5,894 nt of DNA from Glycocaulis sp051859565. Its GTDB lineage: Bacteria > Pseudomonadota > Alphaproteobacteria > Caulobacterales > Maricaulaceae. This document shows, piece after piece, positions 1-5,894 of the stretch. A model generated the notes under the pieces. It worked only from the letters and a program-made list of their open reading frames with translations. It did no database searches and was not told where the DNA came from. The stretch spans positions 1-5,894 of the forward strand of contig NZ_JBHYFK010000014.1 of the NCBI RefSeq assembly GCF_051859565.1. Direction: 5' to 3'. Within the stretch, counting starts at the first letter, position 1, and every line of letters starts with the position of its first letter. Both the position numbers and the translations under genes were made by a program.

Positions 1-438
1 AAACTCGGTGGCGGCGTGATCACGCATCATGTCCATGCAGTTGCGCCGTTCGATCAGCGTCAGGCCTTCGGCCGTCAAGCGCTCGATCTCGGTGGATTTC
101 ACCTCGGAGCCGTCCTGCTCGCGCTGGAGGCGGCGCTGCGCCTGCTCGTTCTCTTCGAGCGACCGTTCGATCCGGGCCGTGGCGCGGTGAAAGAGGTTGA
201 CCTGGCCCCAGAGCACCTCTTCGAGGTCGGGTTCCATGCGGGTGTCTTCCAGGGTCGCGACGAGGGCATCGAAGATGTCGGCGACGGCGACTGCAAGGCG
301 CTGCCCATCGGGCATCGGGCGCGGATCGGGCTCGTCAAAGGGACGGAAGCCATAAAGCTGCAGCTCATCGAGCGCATGGGCGGTCTGGGATGCAGTGTGG
401 GCGGGTTCATACGCGTCGTCATGGGTGTGGATCGTCAT
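1..438 (-). CDS. DUF2493-family (SLOG superfamily) protein, N-terminal part; 3' end beyond window
   Basis: An open frame of 146 codons starts at the ATG at 438-436 and runs without a stop off the left edge, so only the N-terminal part is visible. The protein begins MTIHTHDDAYEP. It has an acidic/proline stretch near residues 33-43 (FDEPDPRPMP), a helical region with DIFDALVATLEDTRMEPDLE at 54-73, and a charged, probably coiled-coil segment at about 86-140 (RIERSLEENEQAQRRLQREQ and onward to LTLIERRNCMDMMRD). I recognise this N-terminal region from memory as typical of alphaproteobacterial proteins annotated DUF2493. Their C-terminal half carries a YspA-like SLOG Rossmann fold thought to bind nucleotides or nucleotide derivatives. 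That domain would lie outside the window and is not seen. The start is supported by GGAGG ten bases upstream and by an in-frame TGA at 477-475, leaving only a TTG (462-460) as an alternative. The gene follows the TOPRIM gene in the same direction after a 373-base structured gap. The exact biological role is unknown. Confidence 0.72.
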   Translation of the reverse strand, partial: MTIHTHDDAYEPAHTASQTAHALDELQLYGFRPFDEPDPRPMPDGQRLAVAVADIFDALVATLEDTRMEPDLEEVLWGQVNLFHRATARIERSLEENEQAQRRLQREQDGSEVKSTEIERLTAEGLTLIERRNCMDMMRDHAATEF

Positions 439-448
439 TCTGGTCTTG

Positions 449-453
449 CCTCC
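449..453 (-). promoter_or_regulatory. Ribosome binding site for the DUF2493-family gene
   Basis: The minus strand reads GGAGG here, ten bases before the ATG at 438. This is a strong Shine-Dalgarno core at a slightly long spacing. It decides the start codon, because the frame is closed by a TGA 39 bases upstream of the ATG. Confidence 0.6.
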
Positions 454-467
454 GGGCCTCAACTCGT

Positions 468-487
468 CCGCGCGTCATCCCGCGCGG
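468..487. repeat. GC-rich 7-bp perfect hairpin upstream of the DUF2493-family ribosome binding site
   Basis: Arm CCGCGCG (468-474) pairs perfectly with CGCGCGG (481-487) across a six-base loop, TCATCC. In the minus-strand transcript this stem sits 14 bases upstream of the GGAGG at 449-453, so it would form a stable structure close to the translation start without covering it. CG-rich palindromes arise easily in this base composition, so function is uncertain. Confidence 0.5.
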
Positions 488-562
488 CCTTCATGGGCAG
501 CTCTGAGCCGTCATGGCGGACGCACCTTCACCCCCCTCTTCGGGGCCGAAACGCAGTGGAGG

Positions 563-642
563 AGGGCGGCAGGCAGGCTATTTGTTTCGCGATGTAAAGC
601 GGGGGCTCGTCCCCGCGGCGGAAATAGCCTGAATGCCGCCCT
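563..642. repeat. 80-base imperfect palindrome with 21-base arms (candidate RNA hairpin)
   Basis: The arm at 563-583 (ending CAGGCTATTT) is the reverse complement of the arm at 622-642 (beginning AAATAGCCTG). They pair at 19 of 21 positions; the two mismatches are adjacent (572/633 and 573/632). Inside the loop, CGC (588-590) can pair with GCG (618-620). A further perfect 6-bp stem, GCGGGG (599-604) with CCCCGC (611-616), closes a six-base loop. As minus-strand RNA this would be a long hairpin ending about 125 bases before the DUF2493-family ATG. Arms this long with so few mismatches are not expected by chance, which points to a conserved RNA structure, a protein-binding site, or a small palindromic mobile repeat. 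The sequence alone does not choose between them. Confidence 0.75.
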
Positions 643-653
643 TGAGGGGGCGG
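636..653. repeat. Short hairpin that competes with the 563-642 stem
   Basis: CCGCCC (636-641) pairs with GGGCGG (648-653) across TTGAGG. The same CCGCCC is also part of the right arm of the 80-base palindrome, where it pairs with GGGCGG at 564-569. The two pairings are therefore mutually exclusive, as in an RNA switch or attenuator. Whether they alternate in reality is inference. Confidence 0.45.
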
Positions 654-700
654 ACCCTTTGACGGCAGCACGCCCATCTCTGAGAAGGCCGTGTTGGTAA

Positions 701-751
701 CGGGTGGATGAGATTTGCCCGGGAAGTGGCAAAGGGGATGATCCACACCCG
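701..751. repeat. 51-base imperfect hairpin downstream of the TOPRIM gene
   Basis: The outer arms CGGGTGGAT (701-709) and ATCCACACCCG (741-751) are reverse complements apart from a two-base bulge. Inside them, TTTGCC (714-719) pairs perfectly with GGCAAA (728-733) around the loop CGGGAAGT. In the minus-strand transcript the hairpin forms about 60 bases after the TOPRIM stop. No T-run follows, so it is not a typical Rho-independent terminator. It could stabilise the 3' end of the upstream mRNA or belong to the leader of the next gene. Confidence 0.6.
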
Positions 752-811
752 CGACAGGACTGCAGAACCCCTGCCCTCCTCAGCCTTGGACCGCTCCCTG
801 CTTGATGGGGC

Positions 812-1843
812 TCACGCCAACAGGCGATGCTGATCCTCAGGCCCGATCTGCCCTGCCAGATGCTGGCGCAGCGCCAGCCTGCCGTTCGCCCGGAGATCAT
901 CGTTGAAATCCCCGAGCCTCGGTTCCAGCACCCGGACGGCAATCCCGACCTCGGTCGCTCTGGCGCTCAACCTCTCTGCCGCGCGCCGGCCAGCGGGATC
1001 GCGGTCGATGGCGATGTAGAGGCGCTGCAGCCCCTCCGGCAGCAGGACCGCTCCGAGGTGACCCGACGAGAGCGCCGCCCAGACGGGAAGGCCGGGTATT
1101 GCCTCAACGAGCGACAGCATGGTCTCGATGCCCTCGCCAACAACGAGGATGTCGTCATGCGGGGTCAGCCTGACGGCATTGCCCAAAAGGTGACCCATGG
1201 CCCGCCGCTGCGTTTTGACATCTGCCTTTCCTTGTCCGTCAGGCGCCAGCCAGGTGCGATGCACGCCCTTTAAGCCCCCTGCCTCATCAGTGACGGCGGC
1301 GATCAGCGCCGGTCTGGGGATGCTGCGGGTCTGGCCATCCTCCCGATGCCAGCACTTCGGGTGGAAGCGCAGCGCGCTCATCGTGCCGCCATGGGTAAGG
1401 CCCCGGGAGCGGAGGTAGCTGTCGGCAAGCGTGCCTGCGACCGGCTTTGAGGCTGCAAACAATCGCGCCGCCGCCGCTGGTCTGCCGCCGGGGGCCTTGG
1501 CCTTCTTCGGCACTGGCACATCCGGGAGGACCGGCTGCGGGCGGCCAAGATGCGCGCGGGCCTCCTCCAGAAGTTCAGGAAACCGCGTGATCCCCGTGCG
1601 CGCACGGATGATGTCCAGCAGATCGCCATATTCTGACGTGGCGGAGTCCTGCCATTTTCCGCGTGCGCCCGGCCCTGAGGTCGGGCCGGTGAGGCGCACA
1701 AAGAGCGAGCGGCCCGCCGTGTTTTGCAGATCGCCCACCATCCAGTAAGACCCTTCCCGCCGTCCAGCGGGAAGATAATGGCGACACACGCCTTCAGCGT
1801 CCTGCGCCAGCGCGCGCAGAAGCTCTTCTGTTTCAACGGACAT
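812..1843 (-). CDS. TOPRIM domain protein of plasmid/phage primase type
   Basis: This is a 343-residue cytoplasmic protein with no signal peptide or membrane segment. The N-terminal part (about 1-100) has the pattern VCRHYLPAGRREGSYWMVGD followed by GRSLFVRL, GKWQDSAT and GDLLDII. I recognise this pattern from TOPRIM proteins of alphaproteobacterial mobile elements, and it corresponds in position to the zinc-binding region of DnaG-like primases. A full CHC2 cysteine/histidine set is not visible. A middle domain (about 125-230) carries SYLRSRGLT, RFHPKCWHRE and the basic stretch TQRRAMGHLL. The TOPRIM domain follows: VVGEGIET (234-241) supplies the catalytic glutamate E237, and IDRDPAG (279-285) supplies the DxD pair D280/D282. 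GDFNDD (311-316) matches the conserved tail motif of such proteins. By family it should bind Mg2+ and catalyse nucleotidyl transfer or primer synthesis, but no separate helicase is fused to it. The ATG at 1843 lies 15 bases after the upstream gene's stop and has an AAAAGG ribosome site, so the two genes form an operon. Confidence 0.92.
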   Translation of the reverse strand: MSVETEELLRALAQDAEGVCRHYLPAGRREGSYWMVGDLQNTAGRSLFVRLTGPTSGPGARGKWQDSATSEYGDLLDIIRARTGITRFPELLEEARAHLGRPQPVLPDVPVPKKAKAPGGRPAAAARLFAASKPVAGTLADSYLRSRGLTHGGTMSALRFHPKCWHREDGQTRSIPRPALIAAVTDEAGGLKGVHRTWLAPDGQGKADVKTQRRAMGHLLGNAVRLTPHDDILVVGEGIETMLSLVEAIPGLPVWAALSSGHLGAVLLPEGLQRLYIAIDRDPAGRRAAERLSARATEVGIAVRVLEPRLGDFNDDLRANGRLALRQHLAGQIGPEDQHRLLA

Positions 1844-1851
1844 GAGATGCG

Positions 1852-1857
1852 CCTTTT
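1852..1857 (-). promoter_or_regulatory. Ribosome binding site for the TOPRIM gene
   Basis: The minus strand reads AAAAGG here, eight bases before the ATG at 1843, within an A-rich run that begins in the TGA stop of the upstream gene (1861-1859). The placement suggests translation linked to the preceding gene. Confidence 0.5.
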
Positions 1858-1858
1858 T

Positions 1859-4800
1859 TCAACTATTGCGTGCATGTAGGCCAGTGACCGGCACACGCGC
1901 AAGCAGGCGCTCCAGCACCGTAATGCCGCTCGGATCCGTCGGGCAGAACAGCCGCAACTTCCAGGCGATGATTTCAGAGAAGAAGCCATCGGCCTTGAGC
2001 CGGTCTCTGCCGGCCTCGGTGAAGCTGGAGAGCTCGATCCGGTTCACGCCCATGACGCGGGACCGGTGCAGCTCCATCCCCTCAGCCAGCCGCACCACGG
2101 TCTTGCCCTCCAGAACGAGAGCATGGACCTGCGCGGCAGTGAGTGTCGGCGCATCGTCCGCAAGCGTCGTCGCGACCCAGGCAGGCGAGACACGGCGGCC
2201 GATGATGCGCTGGCCATCGTCGGTTTGTAGCCGGTAGACGCGGGTTTCATCCTGCGGCAGTTGCTTCCAGATCGGCAGCAAGAGGCCAGCGACGATGTGC
2301 AGCGTGGATTCCGAGAATTCCGGCATTTCGGCCAGCTCGGACGTCCAGGCTTCGGTGAATGCCGCGCGGTCGGCCTCAAGCCAGTTTGTGTCCTCCATGA
2401 TTTTGGCCGGAACAGTGCTGGCCTCCGTCGGCCGGATCAGCCGCAGGCGGGGCTCGATCGTGCCATCGTCCAGCATCAGGCTGGTGGCGGGCACCTGCAC
2501 CGCCGCCCGGTTTGAGCGGCTGTTGACCAGCAGGCGCGCTTTGGGGTCCTCGAGCCAGTCGAGCGCATCCGCCAGCGATAGCGGCGTGTTGCGCTGCTTT
2601 TGCGCGATGGTCAGAAGCTGGGTTTCGGCACCAGAGCCGGGATGGGTGTAGATCACCCTCGCATCCGTGACGCGGAAGCTTTCGGCGCGCAGCGTCTCGA
2701 GCCCAAGGTCGTAGACCCCGGCGGCGATGGCGCCCTCGATCCGTTGATCAAGGAGTTCCTCGAAGGCCGAGAAGAGCACGGCCTGCAAATGAATCGTCAG
2801 CGCCAGCAGGCGATTGAGGAAGGTCGTGATCGGCGGCAGGTCGTCCTTCAGACCGTTGTCATCCGTCAGGCTGAGCCCGGTCGCATCCTCAAAAGCCCCG
2901 AGAGAGCAGCCAACCACATCACCGCGATAGATGCGGCGGTAGAGCTGACGCAGGGCGTCGCGGGCATAGGGAGACTCCAGATTGTCCTCGGGCCGGAACA
3001 GCCCCTGCCCGCCGGTTTGACGCTGGCCGCGCGTGATCGCCCCGAGCGTGTCGAGGCGGCGCGCGATGGTCGAGAGGAACCGCTTCTCCGCCTTCACATC
3101 GGTAGCAACGGGCCGGAAGAGCGGCGGCTGCGCCTGGTTGGTGCGGTTGGTCCGCCCGAGGCCCTGGATGGCGGCATCAGCCTTCCAGCCCGGCTCGAGG
3201 AGGTAATGGACCCGCAGGCGCTGGTTTTTCGCGCCAAGGTCGGCGTGATAGCTGCGCCCCGTGCCGCCCGCATCCGAGAAAATCAGGATGCGCTTCTGGT
3301 CATCCATGAAGGCCGCGGTTTCCGCAAGATTGGCAGACCCCGCCCGATTTTCGACGACGAGGCGCGCGGCAGGACCCTCGCCTTTGCGCACGATGCGGCG
3401 CGACCGGCCCGTAACCTCGGCCACGAGATCAGTGCCGAAACGCTGGACGATCTGGTCGAGCGCCCCGGGCACCGGCGGCAGGCTGGCCAGATGCTCGATC
3501 AGCGCATCGCGGCGGCGCACTGCCTCGCGGCATTCGACGGGCTGGCCGTCGCGAACGACAGGCCGGGACGAGAGATTGCCCTCGCTGTCGGTGAAGGGCT
3601 CAAACAGCTGCACCGGGAAGGAATGGGCGAGGTAGTCAAGACAGGCCTCGCGCGGCGTAATGTCAATGCGCAGATCGTTCCATTCATCCGTGGGGATGTC
3701 CGACAGGCGGCGTTCCATCAGCGCCTCACCGGTCGAGACGATCTGGATGACGGCTGCATGGCCCGCCGAGAGATCGGCCTCGATGCTGGAAATGAGGGTG
3801 GGGGTTTTCATCGAGGTCAGGAGATGGCCGAAGAAGCGCTGCTTTGCGGACTCGAAGGCCGAGCGCGCGGCGGACTTGGCCTGACGGTTCAGCGTGCCGC
3901 CGGATTCGCCAGTAATGTTGGCGGCCTCCATCGCGGCGGCCAGGTTATTGTGGATGATGGCGAAGGCCCCGGCATAGGCATCATAAATGCCGCGCTGCTC
4001 CGGCGTCAGAGCGTGCTCGAGCATCTCATATTCGACGCCGTCATAGGACAGCGACCGGGCGGTGTAGAGGCCGAGCGAGCGCAGATCGCGGGCGAGAACC
4101 TCCATCGCCGCCACGCCACCAGCCTCGATGGCCTGAACGAATTCCGCGCGCGTTACGAAGGGAAAGTCCTCCCCGCCCCAAAGCCCGAGGCGTTGCGCAT
4201 AGGCGAGATTGTGGACCGAGGTCGCGCCCGTGGCCGAGACATAGACCACGCGGGCATTGGGCAGCTTGTGCTGAAGGCGCAGACCCGCCCTGCCCTGCTG
4301 CGAGGCTTCTGTATCGCCACGCTCGCCCTTGCTGCCTGCGGCGTTGGCCATGGCATGGCTTTCGTCAAACAGGATCACCCCGTCGAAATCTGCCCCCAGC
4401 CATTCGACGATCTGGTCGACGCGGGACTTTTTTGCGCCCCGCTCTTCCGAGCGGAGCGTCGCATAGGTGGTGAACAAGATGCCTTCCGTGAGCGGAATGT
4501 CTTTGCCTTGGGCAAAGCGCGAGAGCGGCGTGACCAGCAGCCGCTCCTGGCCAAGGGCCGACCAGTCGCGCTGCGCATCTTCCAGCAGCTTGTCGCTCTT
4601 GGAAATCCAGAGCGCCTTGCGGCGGCCTTGCGCCCAGTTGTCCAGAACAATCCCGGCCGACTGGCGGCCCTTGCCCGCGCCAGTGCCATCGCCAAGAAAG
4701 AAGCCACGGCGGAAACGGACAGCGTCCCCAGCATCGTCGGGCGCGGCAGAGACCGTGTCGCCGGTCTCATCCACGCACCAAGACCCCGCGAGATAGGCGC

Positions 4801-5894
4801 CATGCGCCTCGCCCGCATAGATCACGGTCTCGAGCTGCGCGTCCGACAGCAGGCCGTCGTGCAGAACGACGGCGGGCAGCTTGGGGCGATAGGTCGGTTT
4901 TGGCGGTGCGACCGAGGCCATGGCCGCCGACTGCACCAGCTTCGTCGGATGCGTTGCCGCGCCGGGGATGTCTATCGCCTGCAGACGGAAAGTCTCATAT
5001 ATGGCATCCGACAGGCGCGCGCTGGTATCGTCCTCGGTTGCATCGCGCAGGCTGTAAGCGAGATCGGCGGCCTCGATCTGCGCGGCGGTGGTGGTGAGGG
5101 TCGTGGTGGGGGTCGTTGCGGGCGTGGCGCGCGATGAGCTGATGCCTGTGCGCGCGGCACGGGTAGGATTTCCCGGGAAGTGGGAAGTGGGGCCCTGTCC
5201 GGATTGTGCGACCTGCGCCAGCGCGGGGCGCGGCGGGACATGGGTGGTGATCAGCGAGAGCAGGCTGGCCACATCCGGCGAGGTCGGGCGCGCCAGATCG
5301 GCTGTGATGCCACCCAGCTCGCCGCCTCGGCATTTGTCGAAGACCGAGAGACGGGTCTCGAAGCTGGTGCCGTGCTTGGCAAACGCTGCACCGGACACGG
5401 CGCCAGTGAAGACCAGATGGGCGGACTCGGTCAGGCGGGTGAAGGTCTCCGCCCAGGCGGGGGCATCCGGCGCGAAACCGGCACCAGTGATGGCAACAAG
5501 CCGTCCGCCGGGGGCCAGCCGCGCCAGCGCAGAGCGCAAATGCCGCGCTGTTGCGTCTGTCGTCCGGGCGTCGACATTGGCCATGGCCGAGAAGGGCGGG
5601 TTCATCAGGATGACGCTCGGGCTTGAGGAGACATCGAGATGATCATCGATCTGCGCGGCATCAAACCCCGTGACCGGTCGGCCCGGGAACAGCAAGCGAA
5701 GAAGGTCGACGCGGGTGTCCGCCAACTCGTTCAGAGCCAGAGTGCCGCCTGCGATCTCCGCGAGGATCGCCAGAAGCCCGGTCCCGGCAGACGGCTCTAG
5801 GACAAGATCACGGGGCGTGATCTGTGCTGCCGCCACAGCCGCGAGCCCCATGGGCAGCGGCGTCGAGAATTGCTGAAAGCGCTCCATCTCTTCC
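1859..5894 (-). CDS. Strawberry notch-family methyltransferase-helicase fusion, 5' end beyond window
   Basis: The frame is open from the right edge. Numbering from the first in-window Met (5887), 1342 residues are visible. Two glutamate codons precede that Met without a stop. Relatives, as I recall them, carry an extra N-terminal helical region before FQQFSTP, so the true start is probably outside. Residues 4-200 form an N6-adenine-type methyltransferase: FQQFSTP (4-10, motif X-like), LEPSAGTG (30-37, SAM-binding motif I) and NPPF (96-99, catalytic motif IV). A Thr/Ala/Pro-rich linker follows (about 220-270). The strawberry-notch SF2 helicase comes next: GDGTGAGKGRQ (399-409, Walker A), DESH (508-511, Walker B), YVSATGAT (549-556, motif III), FSDAGGTGRSYHAD (870-883, motif V-like) and GRTNRTNQ (911-918, motif VI). 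The C-terminal 400 residues are family-specific. The methyltransferase and helicase core motifs are intact, so the enzyme is probably active. By family it should methylate adenine and use ATP to move on DNA. Phage P1 DarB has a comparable architecture and protects DNA from restriction; an equivalent role here is inference. It heads the operon with the TOPRIM gene. Confidence 0.93.
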   Translation of the reverse strand, partial: EEMERFQQFSTPLPMGLAAVAAAQITPRDLVLEPSAGTGLLAILAEIAGGTLALNELADTRVDLLRLLFPGRPVTGFDAAQIDDHLDVSSSPSVILMNPPFSAMANVDARTTDATARHLRSALARLAPGGRLVAITGAGFAPDAPAWAETFTRLTESAHLVFTGAVSGAAFAKHGTSFETRLSVFDKCRGGELGGITADLARPTSPDVASLLSLITTHVPPRPALAQVAQSGQGPTSHFPGNPTRAARTGISSSRATPATTPTTTLTTTAAQIEAADLAYSLRDATEDDTSARLSDAIYETFRLQAIDIPGAATHPTKLVQSAAMASVAPPKPTYRPKLPAVVLHDGLLSDAQLETVIYAGEAHGAYLAGSWCVDETGDTVSAAPDDAGDAVRFRRGFFLGDGTGAGKGRQSAGIVLDNWAQGRRKALWISKSDKLLEDAQRDWSALGQERLLVTPLSRFAQGKDIPLTEGILFTTYATLRSEERGAKKSRVDQIVEWLGADFDGVILFDESHAMANAAGSKGERGDTEASQQGRAGLRLQHKLPNARVVYVSATGATSVHNLAYAQRLGLWGGEDFPFVTRAEFVQAIEAGGVAAMEVLARDLRSLGLYTARSLSYDGVEYEMLEHALTPEQRGIYDAYAGAFAIIHNNLAAAMEAANITGESGGTLNRQAKSAARSAFESAKQRFFGHLLTSMKTPTLISSIEADLSAGHAAVIQIVSTGEALMERRLSDIPTDEWNDLRIDITPREACLDYLAHSFPVQLFEPFTDSEGNLSSRPVVRDGQPVECREAVRRRDALIEHLASLPPVPGALDQIVQRFGTDLVAEVTGRSRRIVRKGEGPAARLVVENRAGSANLAETAAFMDDQKRILIFSDAGGTGRSYHADLGAKNQRLRVHYLLEPGWKADAAIQGLGRTNRTNQAQPPLFRPVATDVKAEKRFLSTIARRLDTLGAITRGQRQTGGQGLFRPEDNLESPYARDALRQLYRRIYRGDVVGCSLGAFEDATGLSLTDDNGLKDDLPPITTFLNRLLALTIHLQAVLFSAFEELLDQRIEGAIAAGVYDLGLETLRAESFRVTDARVIYTHPGSGAETQLLTIAQKQRNTPLSLADALDWLEDPKARLLVNSRSNRAAVQVPATSLMLDDGTIEPRLRLIRPTEASTVPAKIMEDTNWLEADRAAFTEAWTSELAEMPEFSESTLHIVAGLLLPIWKQLPQDETRVYRLQTDDGQRIIGRRVSPAWVATTLADDAPTLTAAQVHALVLEGKTVVRLAEGMELHRSRVMGVNRIELSSFTEAGRDRLKADGFFSEIIAWKLRLFCPTDPSGITVLERLLARVPVTGLHARNS
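5087..5125 (-). repeat. Thr-codon-rich low-complexity tract in the linker of the fusion protein
   Basis: The minus strand encodes TPATTPTTTLTTT (residues 255-267), with runs of ACC/ACG codons that look like a simple-sequence expansion. It lies in the linker between the methyltransferase and helicase domains, where length variation would be tolerated. It is in frame and does not disrupt the gene. Confidence 0.7.
5170..5187. repeat. Palindromic motif shared with the intergenic region
   Basis: TTCCCGGGAA (5170-5179) is a perfect 10-base palindrome. The 12-mer CCCGGGAAGTGG (5172-5183) recurs exactly at 718-729 in the hairpin downstream of the TOPRIM gene, with similar flanks (ATTT before, G-rich after). 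Here it encodes HFPG within the inter-domain linker. Confidence 0.45.

Larger units (their letters stand above)
439..811 (-). other. 373-base intergenic region with several inverted repeats, candidate structured leader
   Basis: This gap separates the TOPRIM stop from the DUF2493-family start, both on the minus strand. I see no convincing gene in it. The open frames crossing it either overlap the TOPRIM gene out of frame or lack a ribosome binding site. It holds an 80-base imperfect palindrome (563-642), a competing short hairpin (636-653), a 51-base hairpin (701-751), a 7-bp GC hairpin just upstream of the ribosome binding site (468-487), and a small CCCC/GGGG hairpin (533-545). No hairpin is followed by a T-run on the minus strand, so a classical intrinsic terminator is not evident. 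I could not find a clear sigma-70-type promoter. The gap may be an mRNA leader, an intergenic RNA, or a palindromic repeat insertion. Confidence 0.5.

Noticed and set aside
16..597. A 193-codon plus-strand open frame at the left end
   Set aside because: It is the codon-aligned antisense of the DUF2493-family gene and continues into the structured gap. The minus-strand reading has a good ribosome site and a recognisable protein.
585..664. Possible promoters: TTTACA-like hexamer near 593-598 on the minus strand and TTGACG at 659-664 on the plus strand
   Set aside because: Neither has an acceptable -10 element at 16-18 base spacing, and the first lies inside the long hairpin.
528..746. A 72-codon minus-strand open frame starting with GTG in the intergenic gap
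   Set aside because: It has no ribosome binding site before the GTG, and the frame spans the inverted repeats, so its peptide is dictated by the palindromes. A small protein cannot be fully excluded, but there is no positive support.
701..751. The hairpin as an intrinsic terminator for the TOPRIM operon
   Set aside because: The stem is good, but on the minus strand it is followed by TTACCAACAC rather than a T-run, so Rho-independent termination is not supported.
511..942. A 143-codon minus-strand open frame overlapping the end of the TOPRIM gene
   Set aside because: It overlaps the last 130 or so bases of the TOPRIM gene out of frame, has no recognisable motif, and is best explained as a high-GC shadow.
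2600..5137. An 845-codon plus-strand open frame opposite the strawberry-notch gene
   Set aside because: It is codon-aligned antisense to the minus-strand gene and stays open only because TTA, CTA and TCA codons are rare in that gene. Its translation shows no recognisable domain, while the minus strand encodes clear helicase motifs.
1..5894. CRISPR array, tRNA, rRNA, insertion sequence or transposase
   Set aside because: I saw no regularly spaced direct repeats, no tRNA-like cloverleaf, no transposase motifs and no insertion-sequence end pairs in the window.

Overview
The window looks like part of an accessory replicon or integrated mobile element from a G+C-rich alphaproteobacterium, most likely a Rhodobacterales-type host (Paracoccus/Rhodobacter relatives). 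Two things suggest this: the strong G/C third-position bias, with TTA, CTA and TCA codons almost absent, and the gene set. A methyltransferase-helicase of the strawberry-notch family followed by a TOPRIM protein is a combination I associate with alphaproteobacterial plasmids and integrative elements. The taxonomic assignment is inference from protein style. There is no rRNA, tRNA or other marker here.

All genes lie on the minus strand and are transcribed from right to left. From position 5894 down to 1859 runs a very large gene, cut at its 5' end by the window edge. It fuses an N-terminal N6-adenine-type DNA methyltransferase to a strawberry-notch superfamily-2 helicase, joined by a Thr/Ala/Pro-rich linker. 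Fifteen bases after its stop codon, a 343-residue TOPRIM protein begins (1843 to 812), resembling plasmid and phage primase-type proteins. The two genes are almost certainly co-transcribed. A 373-base gap follows (439-811). It has no convincing gene but several strong inverted repeats. Next comes the N-terminal 146 residues of a third minus-strand gene (438 to the window edge at 1), recognised from memory as the front part of a DUF2493 (SLOG-superfamily) protein.

The trio reads as a DNA-handling module of a mobile element. The methyltransferase-helicase could act on element DNA, either as replication or repair support or as DarB-like protection from restriction. The TOPRIM protein could prime or process DNA. 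The SLOG-type protein could bind a nucleotide ligand. The roles and any cooperation are inference from family membership and gene order.

The most unusual non-coding signal is the 373-base gap before the DUF2493 gene. It has an 80-base imperfect palindrome with 21-base arms, a second 51-base hairpin, and mutually exclusive pairings, so it may be a structured leader RNA or a palindromic repeat element.
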